Positions 44,314-57,096 of a stretch of 64,000 bases of DNA are shown here, in pieces (position 1 is the first letter of the stretch; every line of letters starts with the position of its first letter). This DNA is from Beverwykella pulmonaria (taxonomy: Eukaryota > Ascomycota > Dothideomycetes > Pleosporales > Melanommataceae). Under the pieces are notes generated by a model, which was given only the letters and a program-made list of their open reading frames with translations, had not been told where the DNA came from and did no database searches. The stretch lies in assembly GCA_001599595.1 (NCBI GenBank), contig BCHH01000012.1:884813-948812 (forward strand). Reading direction: 5' to 3'. The translations under genes and the position numbers were made by a program.

Positions 44314-47170
44314 ATGCGCGGGTACATTATTCCTCTGCTGGCTACGGCAGTTCTGTCAAGAGCTTCTGGTATATTCAATAAGACACTCTGAAATAGTATT
44401 TCAGGCAATTCTTGTACTAACTGTTTCCCAGCACTTCCATCTGAAGGCCAAACCTCAAAGAGAGCAGTCACCGATTGGGACAGCGCTTACACCAAAGCTG
44501 CCACTGCACTGGCCAAACTTTCTATTGGCGACAAAGTTGGAATTGTGTCTGGTACTGGTTGGCAAGCAGGCAACTGCGTCGGAAACACGAAAGCTGTTGG
44601 CTCCATTGGTTACCCATCGCTATGCCTTCAAGATGGCCCGCTCGGTGTTCGATACATTAATGGAGTTACCGCTTTCTCCGCAGGGGTGCACGCTGCTTCA
44701 ACTTGGGACATTGCCCTCATTCGGGAAAGGGGCGCGTTCCTTGGTGCTGAGTCGAAGCAATTAGGCGTCCATGTGCAACTTGGACCAGTCGCTGGGCCTC
44801 TTGGAAAGATTGTGACGGGCGGCAGGAATTGGGAGGGGTTCTCTCCGGATCCGTATTTGACTGGTATCGCCATGGCAGAAACCATTGAGGGCATGCAGGG
44901 AGCCGGTGTCCAAGCATGTGCGAAACATTACATTGGTAACGAGCAAGAGAAGAATCGCGAAACAATGGGCTCCAATATTCCGGACAGAGTCATGCATGAG
45001 TTGTATCTGTGGCCCTTTGCGGACGCAGTCAAGGCGAATGTTGCATCTGTCATGTGCAGGTCAGTTTCGTGTTCCTCTCAGACATTTATTGTCACTCACT
45101 CGTCTCGATTGTAGCTACAACAAGGTCAATGGGACGTACTCGTGCGAGAACAATGGCATCATGTCCAAGCTGCTCAAGGACGAGCTCGGCTTCAAGGGTT
45201 ATGTCATGTCTGATTGGAACGGTATGCACAGATCCCCTCCTTATTCAATATTACCACCTCCGAGGAGAAATACAGGGGCGCTTTGAATGAAGATACTGCA
45301 GGCGGATACAGTAAAGCCGAGAGGGCAACCTCGATCCCTATGTCCACTGCTAGAATCCGCTTAGCACCCCTGTTAACTCTCCTCGAACGTGGAGACATGC
45401 ATTGTATTGACATCTAACACTGCGACAGCTCAGCACACCACAGCCGGTAGCGCAAATGGCGGTCTCGATATGACGATGCCTGGAAGGTGTGTACCCGTCT
45501 CTATCCCTCCCCATACTTTCTCTTCTAATATCCCGTCTAGCGACTTCAACAAGAAAAACGTTCTCTGGGGGGCAGGTAAACATTCTTCACTGACCCTCAT
45601 CACAGAAAAGACAATCTAACAGACCTAGCCCTCCAATCCGCTGTTCAGGGTGGCCAGGTCGCACAATCCCGTCTCGACGACATGGTTAAGCGCGTCCTCG
45701 CCGCTTGGTACCTCGTTGGCCAGGACAAGGGATATCCGACTGCGACGTTCAACTCTTGGAAGATTGGTACGCAAAATGTGGGAGGCAATCACAAGGATAA
45801 TGTGCGTGCCATGGCGCGTGATGGGATCGTCCTGCTGAAGAATACTGGTGCTGCGCTGCCGTTGAATAAACCGAAGAGCATCGCGGTAATTGGAAGTGAT
45901 GCAGTTGTTGCACCAAAGGGGGCGAACGCTTGCGCAGGTAAATTACCTTATACTGCTAGCTACCTATTTGATCATAAACTCACTTTGTAACAGATCGGGG
46001 ATGCAATGATGGAACCTTGGCCGTGGGTTGGGGGAGTGGGTCTGTTGAGTTCCCGGTATGTGCACTCTGCCTTTTATATCTTTGACTAACATCATTACAG
46101 TATCTTGTCGCTCCCTTAGACGCCATCAAATCCCAGGCTCAAAAAGACGGGACTTCAATCACAACCTCGACCAATGACAACGCCCAGCAAGGAGCTGCCG
46201 CGGCGCAGAACGCCGAGGTTGCTATCGTATGCATCAATTCCGATTCCGGCGAGGGGTATATTACAGTCGAAAAAAATGCGGGAGATCGTAACGACCTCAA
46301 CCCCTGGCACAACGGGAACGAGTTAGTTGCGGCTGTCGCTGCTGTGAACAAGAAGACCATCGTTGTGATTCACAGCGTTGGCCCGTTGATCTTGGAGCCG
46401 TATATTGACAACCCCAATGTCGTTGCTGTTGTTTGGGCTGGTCTTCCAGGTATGCTTTCCACATCTTCTTCTCCCAATGGCCAATCTGACAAAGATCAGG
46501 CCAGGAATCCGGAAATGGACTCGCAGATATCCTTTACGGCTTAGCCTCACCCAGCGGCAAACTCCCCTACACTATCGCTAAGAAAGCCTCCGACTATGGC
46601 CCTGTAGTCGTGAGTGGAGACGACAGTTCTTGGGATATGTTCGTCGACTACCGTCGGTTTGACCAGCAGAACATTGAACCTAGATTTGAGTTCGGCTTTG
46701 GACTCTGTATGATTCCCTACCCCTCCCTCAATCTCCCAGAATTTCGTGTTGACAATATTACAGCATACACAAACTTCACTTACTCCGACATAGCCATTGA
46801 CGGCAAGCCCACCGCCGGTCCCGCATCCACCACAAAAGCGCCCGGCGGTTCGGTCGACCTCTTTGACACTGTCGCCACTGTGACCGCACAAATTACGAAT
46901 AGCGGAGGTGTGACTGGTGCAGAGGTCGCGCAGCTGTATATTGGGATGCCTGCCAGCGCTCCGGCAGCTGCGCCCAAGCAGTTGAGAGGGTTCACAAAGC
47001 TGAAGTTGGAGGCGGGTAAGGCTGGAACGGCAACTTTCAAGTTGAGGAGGAGAGATTTGAGCTACTGGGATAGCGGAAAACAGACATGGGTCGTGCCAAC
47101 GGGCGACTTTGTTGTGTCGGTGGGTGCTAGCTCGAGAGATATCAGACTTACGGGAAAGATTACCGTGTAA
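44314..47170 (+). CDS. Secreted GH3 beta-glucosidase, Cel3A/BGL1 type
   Basis: Ten exons (44314-44368, 44432-45059, 45115-45221, 45429-45486, 45541-45575, 45629-45937, 45994-46055, 46101-46449, 46500-46706, 46764-47170) all agree in phase and give 738 residues. A signal peptide (MRGYIIPLLATAVLSRASA) is split by the first intron. The GH3 N-terminal domain has YPSLCLQDGPLGVRY, GPVAGPLGK, GGRNWEGF and KHYIGNEQE. GYVMSDWN carries the nucleophile, about Asp261. The C-terminal domain has GDRNDLNPWHNGNELV, WAGLPGQESGN and a fibronectin III-like end (AEVAQLYIG, KQLRGFTKL). Length and motifs match Trichoderma Cel3A-like enzymes that split cellobiose. The intron at 45222-45428 is long (207 nt); the rest are 40-63 nt. 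Confidence 0.93.
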
Positions 47171-48184
47171 AAAGATACAAGTTGAGGGAAATGCGGAAAG
47201 GGAGATTATTGTATATATTGAGATGGTTATGAGGCTGACTTCAGAGATCCGGAATATACTCTGTACAAATGGTTCCCTGAAAGGCTGACCTGGTCGACTT
47301 CATGATTAGAACTACATAGATGTGATAGTGTAGATCTCAATATCTTGCACGAGAATGTATGTATAGCTCCAACAATCGCATTACTGCGTTCACTTCTATT
47401 TTCCTGCTTCTCTTGGTTCTCCGTGTTCCATGCCGCACGTTTTCACTTACCGTGAGCCAAACAGCCAATTCTAGCCAAAAGCCAAAAGAATCCTGTCAGC
47501 CCTGTTGTATCTGCCGGCCTAGGTTTTGACTGAGGAGTATGCCCATAGAAAGTGGCAAGTTGCAGTACGCGAACGCACAGATCAAAACACTCACAACCGA
47601 TGCACGGGCCACGTCTTGTCAATGCATCATGCCATTCTCGCTCAGGATTCGCGGGCGTTGCAGAGGGGAACACTTCAAAGATGCAAGTAACAGACCCCCC
47701 AGTGGCGTCAGATACATTAAATAATTCATCTCCTCATTGAGAGAATTTCCAAATTGCCACCTGAAGTGTTTGCTCGATGTATGGCCAGACTAACGTAGCC
47801 AGTGTAAATTTTCTCAGGGATATGCATCAAAGCGGGGACAGCAAATCTGAATTCTCACACCCCCACATGCTCTCTTGCATCCACGTCGCGATGGGCCGGT
47901 AGTGTCGAAGGGACAATTGGCGAATCAGCGCAGAGGCAAATCGCGATGTCGCTGCCCGTGTGTGCCAGCAGATTTTTCGTGGCTGCGTCACTTCGCGTTC
48001 AGGCTTTAGCGTTTCGTGTCTAACGTTTTTGGGCTAGCCCCTTAACCCCGCCGCGGCCATAGGGCTTTTGCTTTCTCCTCTTCAAACTCTTTCCACACAA
48101 CACACGCACTCAGCACTCACTTCTCTCAAAAGGGCCCTCCGTGCCCGCCCTCTATCCCCGTCGATTCTGGTCCCTATCGCGCTT
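47171..48184. other. Gap with the promoter of the CPA1-type gene
   Basis: The gap is 1014 bp. No gene is seen. The right end becomes CT/CA-rich (48060-48180), as expected for the leader of the gene at 48536. Confidence 0.5.
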
Positions 48185-48479
48185 ATGCGTGCTGTTCAAA
48201 CCACCTTCACTTCCCAGGTACGTATTTCCGTGACTCGTTGCGTTGCTTATCTCGTCCACTCACACCGCTGCAAAACATCGCGCCCTACGTGGGCCGGTGA
48301 TCCAACGAAGACATGCTACGCACTATCCCCCCTCAGCATCTTTTTCTTCTACAATGACCATGGCTAATTGTTTGCTATAGGACTACATCTCAGGTATGCT
48401 GCCAGACGACAAACCTCACGTTGAGCGCTCTCAACTGACTCTTCTATCAGACCACGTGTGGAAGGCGTCAGTAAACTAA
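48185..48479 (+). CDS. Arginine attenuator peptide (AAP) uORF, split over three exons
   Basis: A 24-codon upstream frame is assembled from 48185-48217, 48381-48393 and 48451-48479, with GTACGT/ATAG and GTATGC/TCAG introns in phases 0 and 1. The peptide contains SQDYISDHVWKA, matching the conserved core SQDYLSDHLWRA of the AAP in Neurospora arg-2 and yeast CPA1. It is 24 residues long with Asp at position 12, the residue known to be essential for arginine-dependent ribosome stalling in Neurospora. It ends in TAA 56 nt before the main ATG. In known cases high arginine stalls the ribosome at this uORF and lowers translation of the downstream subunit. Without splicing the conserved core would not be read. 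Confidence 0.9.
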
Positions 48480-48535
48480 AGAGAAGCACCGACTCTAAGC
48501 TATAACCACTTCCGATCTTCGAATCTCCACTCAAA

Positions 48536-50042
48536 ATGCTCTCGCAATCCCTCAAAACCTCCACCCTTCGGTCCTCGAGCGTCCTGGGACAAGTGACAAA
48601 GACCCGCACACAGACGCGCTTCCTAGCCACTGTCCAGGGCAACACACCTCGCATAGTCCCTGCTCCGGCACGAAAGCCTACGCCCATCTCGACTGAGAGG
48701 GCTACATTCACAATCAAGGTGCGTGTATACCCTGTTTAGAAAATCTTTCGCACGTCATTAATCGCCACCCTAGAATGGGCCAATTTTCTCCGGAAAGTCG
48801 TTCGGTGCCAAGGCCAACATCTCTGGCGAGGCTGTCTTCACCACCTCGCTCGTCGGATACCCCGAGTCCATGACTGACCCCTCATACCGTGGTCAAATCC
48901 TCGTCTTCACACAGCCGCTTATTGGCAACTATGGAGTGCCCTCCTCCGCTAGGGATGAGCATGGATTGCTCCGATACTTCGAGTCGCCTAACATCCAGGC
49001 CTCTGGAATCGTTGTCCAGGACTATGCCTTGAAGCATAGCCATTGGACTGCTGTGGAGAGCCTGGCTCAGTGGTGTGCCCGAGAGGGTGTTCCTGCCATC
49101 TCCGGCGTCGATACCCGCGAAGTGGTGACCTATCTCCGAGAGCAAGGTTCTTCTCTGGCTCGCATCACCATTGGAGAGGAATACGATGCCGACGAGGACG
49201 AGGCCTACATTGACCCCGAGGCTATTAACTTGGTCCGCCGTGTCAGTACCAAGGCCCCATTCCACGTGAGCTCTTCCGTGGGTGACATGCACGTTGCTCT
49301 CATCGACTGCGGTGTGAAGGAGAACATCCTTCGTAGCCTTGTCGATCGTGGCGCCAGTGTGACCGCCTTCCCCTTCGACTACCCCATCCACAAGGTCGCC
49401 CATCACTTTGATGGTGTCTTCATTTCCAATGGCCCCGGTGACCCCACCCACTGCTCCTCGACCGTTTATAACCTCCGCAAGCTGATGGAGTCTTCGCAAA
49501 TCCCCATTATGGGTATATGCATGGGCCACCAGTTGCTTGCTCTTGCAAGCGGTGCCAAGACGATAAAGCTCAAGTACGGAAACCGCGCCCACAATATCCC
49601 TGCGCTGGACCTCACAACCGGAAAGTGCCATATCACATCCCAGAACCACGGATATGCCGTTGACCCCACAACTCTCCCTGGCGAGTGGAGGGAGTACTTC
49701 ACCAACCTCAACGACCAGTCCAATGAAGGCCTCATCCACAACTCCCGCCCCATCTTCAGTGCCCAATTCCACCCCGAAGCCAAGGGCGGACCTATGGACT
49801 CTGCATACCTCTTCGATAAATATGTCGAGAGCGTGCAGAAGTACAAAGATCACCAGGCTATATTCTCCGACAGGAACAACAAGCCTAGCCCGCTTTTGGT
49901 GGATCTGCTTAGCAAAGAGCGTGTTGGTGTGCACCCTGCGCTCGGTGAGTTTGATGGTCATGCGCCGGGCAAGATCGAGCCTGAGATTGTTATCGCCACT
50001 GAGAGCACACCGGGGCCTCAGCCGATTGCCGCGGCGGCTTAG
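48536..50042 (+). CDS. cpa1: Arginine-specific carbamoyl-phosphate synthase, small (glutaminase) subunit, mitochondrial
   Basis: Exons 48536-48718 and 48774-50042 (phase 0) encode 483 residues. The N-terminus ([30 protein letters not shown]) is a mitochondrial presequence. The CPSase small-chain N-domain includes [28 protein letters not shown] and GVDTREV. The class I glutamine amidotransferase domain has SNGPGDP, the nucleophile in GICMGHQ (about Cys310) and the catalytic His/Glu in AQFHPEA. It releases ammonia from glutamine for the large subunit in arginine synthesis. Regulation by the AAP uORF immediately upstream is strongly indicated. The gene is called arg-2 in Neurospora. The C-terminal tail is about 35 residues beyond the amidotransferase fold. 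Confidence 0.95.
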
Positions 50043-50435
50043 AATACCGAAGGACGAATTCTGGGTAGCGATGGTTTCGGTTGTTCAAGGAGTTTAGTTG
50101 CGGTTCATGGGATGTGAATGCTTCTCTTTTCTGCTTCCATTCAAATGTCAAACAGACTGTCACTTCAAAAGGCGGTACTATTGGGTTATTGGGTTAGTAG
50201 CAGCTCGGTTTTTTTCTTTGGTGGCAAACAAACCAAACTTGAAATGTCACATATGATAATATGATATGACACACGGCTTCATTACTTTTTAATGTGTTAC
50301 CATGTACTCATCTAACTTGGTCTAGACTCGCAGTCAAAGCCTTACTGTCACTCACTCTATAACCGTCAACTATGGCTACTCTAGCACCTCCGTCACTTCA
50401 TCATGGGATATAATCCCATCCCTTACTCCAACACA

Positions 50436-52279
50436 TTACGCCTTCCCAAAGCTAGGCTCTTCCTCGAGCACCTCCTCTCCATCCCCCGTCGCCTCTCCAC
50501 TTTCACTATCCTTTAATGCGACATCCTCCGCCTTCAGTTCCGCGACCCTCTTATCTCTTCTCTCTTGCTCCTTTTTCCGTGCCCCAGCTTTCAGCTTCTC
50601 CCACTGCTCTCTATATCTCCCAATGACTTGTGCGTGCTTCTCGTTCGTGTGGATCAGTTGGTCTTTCTCTGCTTCGAGGGCTGAGAGGCGCGTGGCTTGG
50701 GAGGCAAGGAGGGCTTCGAGTTCGGCGATGCGCTGTCTTTCTTTCTCTGTGATGGGTGGAGGCGGGGTTTGGGTCTGGGCTTGATATTGGGGCGGGATAG
50801 GGGGAATGGGTGGCGATGGTAATGCGGGAGGGACAGCGTTGGAGCCCATAGCCAGCGCTTGTGCGAGGGCTGAAGGGTCTGAAAGCTGTCTGGAGCCTAG
50901 CCCGCCGCTGCGGGCGCGGAAGGATTGTGCTAGCGCGTTGTACGAAGACTGCGATGTTGTTTCCCACATGGAGAGGCGTTTGGCTTGTTTGTCGATCAGA
51001 ATTCGGAGGGTGTCGTTTTCGAGGGCTAGCTCCTCCATAGTCTTTTGTCCGGTCCCCCGCCCTGCGGGAATCGTTCGCGCGCTCGTTACGCCAGAAGAGG
51101 TAGATCCTTTCGACCGCGGACGTCGGGGAGCGGTCGGAGATGGAGGGTTTATAGACTCACGGGCATCGACGAACTCTTCGTGTGAGGAGCCGCGGAGCCC
51201 GTTTTCATTTTCATGCTCGTCGATGGAGTCGAGGTGCGGGTTTTGTGCGGCATGGTGCGGGTGTGCTTGAGGATCTCGAACGATGTTAGCATACGAAACA
51301 GTGCCACCCGACGTGGGCACGAAATAGAAGGATTCGTTGTTTGCGAAGGGGCCGAGCGGGACGGTGCCGTCTTCACGAAGGGCACGGAGCGCGGGTTTGG
51401 ATATCAAGGCGACGAGATCGGGCTCAGAGGACTTGATGCTTCGTGAGGCTTCGGGGGACTTGGAGCGGGATTTGCGGTCGGGCGGTGGAGGGGACTGCTC
51501 TAAGGGAGGGGTAGGCGTTGGCAGGGTGAGTGGGAGCGATGTGAAGGCTAGCGGTGCAGATATGGCCGATATCACGCCCCCAAAGGCCGAGTAGAAGCGT
51601 CGGAAGTTGTCGTCTGACGGCGGGGAGGCGTTTTGGCGTGGAGCCGTCTCCTCGGGCTTCCTCCCGTTCTTTGTGCTGGTGGGGTCGGCCTTCTTGGCCT
51701 GGCGCTCCAGAAGGTCGCGAACGGGCGTCGACGGTACATCGTTGCGAGTTCCGAGGGCGTTGGTCACGGAGACTTGCGAGACGGCAGAGGCGCCTCTGCG
51801 GGAGCCGGGAATGCCCCTCTTCTCAGCGAGGTTACTCGCTATGGACGACTGCGGGAGTCTGCGGTGGGAGGGCGTGCGAGTTGGGGAGGAGGTAGATGGG
51901 GAGGGAGAGGATGTTCTGGTCGATGCTCTGCTTGTGGAAGGAGAGGCTATGGTGGACTCGGAGGCTTGCTCGGTCGCATCACTGTCCTCCTTCTTCTTCT
52001 CCTTCTTGCGCGGGGGCTCTTTGATTAGGCGGGCGAGCTTGTGGTGGTGGTCTTCAAGCAGCGCCAGGATGCGGAGGGCCTATGCCATGCGTCAGATCAA
52101 GTATATGCGTTGTACGGAGTTATCTTGGGCACCTCATCGTTGTGCGTGTCTTGCGCGGCATCGTGGAAGGCAGAGGCAGCAAGCTCATGCTCCGCGCCGG
52201 CTGCGGCGATGCTTGTGTCCGTGGCGTTTGCAGCGTTACGAAGGTGCTGGTGGGCTCGTGTGAGAGGTGCGGACTCCAT
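50436..52279 (-). CDS. Atg38/NRBF2-like protein with N-terminal MIT-type helices and coiled coils
   Basis: Exons 52279-52133 and 52079-50436 (phase 0, donor GTGCCC is weak) give 596 residues. Residues 1-70 form a helical hairpin (APLTRAHQHLRNAANA, HELAASAFHDAAQ, EALRILALLEDHHHKLARLIK) with the look of an MIT domain. A long disordered, Ser/Pro-rich middle contains the island SSIASNLAEKRGIPG and FRRFYSAFGGVISAISAPLAF. Coiled coils lie at about 395-420 and 490-572. N-terminal MIT plus C-terminal coiled coil is the plan of Atg38, which bridges Atg14-Vps34 complex I in autophagy. The assignment is by architecture and recalled fungal motifs, so moderate. The start lies 675 bp from the divergent sterol-transporter start at 52955. 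Confidence 0.6.
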
Positions 52280-52954
52280 ATTGAATGTGGGCGAGGGACA
52301 TGAACATCTCGAGCGTTGAGGTCGCGGGTGTTGACTGTGGGCGAAGCGTGAAGAGCGAAGTCTTGTGATGGATGCTCGGCCCAATCGTTCGCCGTCGCTT
52401 GTCGGCCCCGGTGGCGATCATACTGCGGCGGGCTGACCTCGAGCGAGGCGGGAGAGCGAGCAGCTGGAGAGAGGCTGAGTTTCAGCAACCCAGCCCGCCT
52501 GCAGGAAGCGCAAACTTGAACCCCGAGGTGCGCTCCTCTGTGTCCTCTTCTTCTTACCATGCACGACTCTACTCCACAAGCCCTTACCATCACTCTCGAA
52601 TCCCAAGCGTGGCGCGCCACATCGTCGTCATAACGCCTGCTTCCAAGGTTCCCCGCTAGTCCCCTGCCCAGGCACCATCCGAACACCAACGACCAACCAC
52701 TTGATCACCAAAGAGACTCGCGACCGCTTCCCTCCGTCCTCTAGAGCCTCGCAACACTGCATTGCATCCATACCGCAGACCGCTCCACCCGCGACCCTCG
52801 TCGTCGCTCCACCGCGCCTCTGCTCGACAAGCCCTCGTGTGTCCAGGACGAACGGCACAGCATCGCCATGACAGCTTGATTGACGGTTCAATCACAGTAG
52901 CAGTACCTGCTTCTGCGCCATCCTACGTGCCCATTTCGCGCACCAGTAGACACA
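52280..52954. promoter_or_regulatory. Divergent promoter region, Atg38-like and GRAM-VASt genes
   Basis: This is a 675-bp head-to-head spacer, relatively GC-rich at the left and CT-rich toward 52955. No specific site was identified. Confidence 0.45.
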
Positions 52955-55900
52955 ATGGCGGCCGTCGAACGGGTCCCGACCACCGTCACTTCGACAAGCC
53001 GCGCAAGCAGAGAGAACGCCTTGGTTCCCAATGACCGACAGGCATCCAAAGGCGGCATCAGTTCCTCTACGACCTCGGTGACAAGCAGCGAGCCTGACGC
53101 GCCGCTCGATATGAGGCCATCGGGCGACGGCGCAATAGATAGGACCAAGAGCCGGGGGTCTGACGATGGCCACAGTGAGACATCAACCCACAGGCGCAAG
53201 ATCTCGAAGCTCTTCAAGGGACGCCGAAAGCGCTCGCACCAGGACGATGTGCCTCCGCTCCCAGACAATGCGAGGTCAAGAAGCCAAGGCCCCGAGGATC
53301 GCGCAGACCCGCCGCCCCTGCTGTTTCAAGAGAGCACAGAATCGCTAAGCGGTCTTCACAAGAGCGTTCCCAGCAGCCTTCTCACGGACGACTCGGACGC
53401 GGAAATGTGAGTACATATTGTTTTTTATTCGGCCCATCTTCGTGCATGTTTGCCGAAAATAATCCCCGACGAGACGCGCCTCTCTTGCGAGAAAGGTGGG
53501 CTGAGTGATGACGGAGACGACCATTGGCGCTCGGGAATGAGAGCTCGGACACGTACACGTCCCTTCCCAGTCCACCCGTCCTCCACCACCACTGCTGCAC
53601 ATCATGCACATTCACACACCAGACATACATTCGTTCGCACGCTGTTACTACCCGCTGTCATTTGTGTAAATCCGAATCGTCCCGTCTAATTTATTTATTT
53701 CCTTTGTTCTCAGTCCACCGCAATCGTCATCGCTAACAGCCGCAGTTATCCAGTGAGGCCTGGTATTTCGTCGCATCCGTCGCACACCGGCTACTTGACT
53801 CTCTCTTCCCCGCTCATTGCCTCCGAGACCATTGAATCCACCGCGACCTCCAACGCCACCCTCGTCAATTCCACCACATCCAGCCAAGAAGCCAATACGC
53901 TGCAGCACTCCAAAACAATCGACGTTGGCGCGAGCAGCAGGCGGGGTGTGTCGCCCGTGGGCAAGCTCAGGGAGGCATTCGCTCCGACTAGGAGGTCCAC
54001 CTCGCCGAAGGCTGGGTTGGAAACAGAGAGCTCGAGATTAGGAGCCAGTGGAAACAGCTTAGGGTCGCTGTTTGGGAATAGAGGACGAGGCAGCAAAGTC
54101 TTGGATGATTCTGTTCCACTCCAAGCCTCACCACCCCAGATCCACGAGGGCCCCGAAACTCAGTCTACACCAACGCTGCCGTCGCATGCGCCGAAGAGGA
54201 TCATAACACAAATCCCATCCACCCCGCCGAACTTGGGTGCAGCGCCAACCACATTGATCACTCCGCCCACACCAACAGATGCTAGACCAGCGTCTCCCGC
54301 TGGATCCACAACAAGCTCGAAATCTGGCGCGAAGAACAACAACTCACAGGCGAATTCGAACGTCGTGGTTTCCCCTTCGGGGAACATGATATCGCACCGA
54401 CGCGCGCGCTCAGCAACCAACCCCCCGAGCAAACTATCAAATTCCATATCGGCACCGTTAACGCCTACGCTTGAGGAAGTGAAGACCCCGGGCGGAACAG
54501 CTGGACCTCCACAGTCGCCTAGCGGCTTCTTCTCGTCTGTATTCTCCGCAGCCCAAAACGCCGCCAATACGTTAAGCACGACGATTGCCAATACTACAAC
54601 TGGAAACAAAAACAAATCAGTCAACCAGCCGACTGCGGACGATAATAAGAAGACGGGTGACGTTGGCGGTGAAGAGGTTATTGGACTGGAAAGCGCAGAC
54701 GCATCGACCGAGAATTCCGGAACCGAGAAACGTAGACTGGCTGTGGAGACGCTTGGATCGGGAAACCTGAGTTTGGCCCAACTTGGAATTTCTGACAGCA
54801 ATAACACCAGTCCCATGTCGTCGGCTGTCAATCTCTCCATGAAGACCGACGAAGCCTCCGCAATGGCCGAAGACTTAGCAGCAGCGCAGGCCGTCTCCGC
54901 TGCCTATGCGGCGGAGAAGCCCACAGCCGTGGTTGAGAGCCGCGACCGGTCGCTCACCACCACATCAGGGGGCGCTATGTCTCCGCCCAGACAGCCAGAT
55001 GTGTCCGATTCTCCTGCGGCGCCATCGATTGGGCGACAGGGCAGCATTCGGAGCCGCATAAGTGGCGGCAGAAGGCGGAGGCATAGAGGAAGCTCTGCCA
55101 CCACAGGGCACACGATAGCCGCCGCAATAGGCGCCAGCACCAACACATTAGCGCCCCAAGCTGCATTGAATGGCCAGCGACTCAATGGGACGGGCTTCGC
55201 AGTTGCGCCTTCGAAGCGAAATCGAGATTTCCACAATCAGTTCAAGAGTGTTCCCGAAGACGATTATCTTATCGAAGACTATAGCGCCGCGCTCCAAAAA
55301 GAAATTCTACTCCACGGTCGTCTCTATGTATCGGAGGGCCATTTGTGCTTCTCTAGTAACATTCTAGGCTGGGTCACAAACTTGGTCATCAGTTTTGACG
55401 AAGTAGTGTCTGTGGAAAAGAAGTCGACGGCTGTGGTATTTCCCAATGCGATCGTCATACAAACGCTCCACGCACGTAACGTCTTCGCCAGCTTTCTATC
55501 GCGAGACCCGACATATGACCTCATCATTGGCATTTGGAAGATCTCGCATCCAAATTTGAAGTCTTCGCTAAATGGTGTAACGCTTGACGGAGGATCTGGA
55601 ACGGGCGATAAGACCGAGAAGGCGGAGTCAATAGGAAGTGAGGACGGCTCTGTACAGGATTCCGACGACGAGGTATACGACGAAGATGCCGAGGAAGATG
55701 AAGGGATGGGAAGTTTTACTGAGGCAGGAGAAGGAAGTATAGCCGGCAGCGAGCACGGTTCTGCAACGGTCGAGACTCGGAAAGTAAGTGCTACTGTTGC
55801 GCAAGCAGTCAGTGGTGGGCCTGCGAAATCGGGGGAAACCGCTGAAGCCGTCGTTAAGAATGCCGATTCAACCCAAGACTTCCCTGGGCCAGCAACTCAC

Positions 55901-57096
55901 GCCCCGACAGACTGCGGCGACGCGGACTTGCATTACGATAAGCCACTCATTGACACTACGATCCCGGCGCCCCTTGGCAAGATATACAACCTGATGTTTG
56001 GCCCTGCAAGTGGCGTCTTCATGCGCAAATGGCTCCTGGAGGACCAAAAATGTACGGACCTGCAGATGGAGGATGACAAAAAAGGGCTTGGGGAGGACCG
56101 CAAAACATTCAACTACTCATACATCAAACCACTTCCTGGTTCTATTGGCCCCAGGCAGACAAAGTGTATCATCGCGTTGACTATGGAGCAATTCGACCTT
56201 GAAAAGGGTGTTACAGTCCTGGCCAGCACACAGACACCGGACGTTCCCAGTGGAGGCGTTTTCTTGACTAAAACAAGATATTGTATAATGTGGGGCCCCA
56301 ACAACAGTACGCGCTTGGTCATGACATTTACGGTTGAGTGGAGTGGCAAAAGTTGGCTGAAAGGTACATCTAATCATAACTCCCATTCAAGACTACCTCA
56401 CTAACCTTCCTTCTAGGACCCATCGAAAAGGGCGCCAGCGACGGCCAGCTCACCTACTCAACCGCCATTGCCTCTGCCCTCCGATCCGCTGTCTCCGCAA
56501 AACCCCTTCTCAAGCCCCCAGGGAAAGGCGGCAAGATGCGCAAACGCACCAAAGCCAACGGGGTCGGAGATTCCACCCCAACACCTCCATCTCTCGATAC
56601 TATCAGCGCAGTTACCACCACGCAGAAGAAGAACGGGTTCCTCGAGCCCGTGCGCGGTCTGCTCGGCGACGTCGCGACAGACATTCTGGAGTTACTCTTC
56701 ACCACACAGTCAATTTTGGGGATTCTACTCGTCCTGCTCATATATTCCTGGTTTTTCCGCTCCGCCGCTCCCTCAGGCCTCTCCCACGGCCACTTTGGAC
56801 ACACGCCCCAGCGCGCCGCCGCGTACGAAGAGATATGGCGTACCGAGGAATCCGAACTGTGGAAGTGGCTTGAGGAGCGTGTAGCACTCGACCGCGTGCA
56901 CGATGCCGTTGGCGGGAACTGGCGCCAAATACAAGACTTCCAGCAAAAGTTGGGGAAAGACAGTGTTACGGCTGGCATGAAAGAGAGGCAGATCGACGAG
57001 GCGATACGTGTTACAGAGGAGAGGCTTAAAGCGTTGAAGGGAGCAGTGAGGAGGGAGAGAGGCGAGGAGAGCACAAAGAGTAAAAAGGAGAAGTGA
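52955..57096 (+). CDS. GRAM-VASt sterol transfer protein (Lam/Ysp2-type, ER contact sites)
   Basis: The proposed exons are 52955-53406, 53740-56363 and 56417-57096, giving about 1251 residues. The last intron is firm; the first (333 nt) is uncertain, since acceptors at 53739 and 53745 both keep phase and a small middle exon (around 53517-53600, reading NESSDTYTSLPS) is possible. A disordered N-terminus with basic islands (KLFKGRRKRSHQ) leads to a GRAM domain at about 644-740 (HNQFKSVPEDDYLIEDYS, GRLYVSEGHLCFSSN). A VASt domain follows at about 884-1075 (PLGKIYNLMFG, WSGKSWLKGPIEKG). A membrane anchor (SILGILLVLLIYSWFF) is at about 1122 and a coiled coil at the end. Yeast Lam2/Ysp2 and animal GRAMD1 proteins with this order move sterol between plasma membrane and ER. 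Confidence 0.85.

Noticed and set aside
48882..49961. Long minus-strand frame (about 359 codons) opposite the CPA1-type gene
   Set aside because: It is the antisense shadow of a strongly conserved gene with biased third positions; no domain is read in it.
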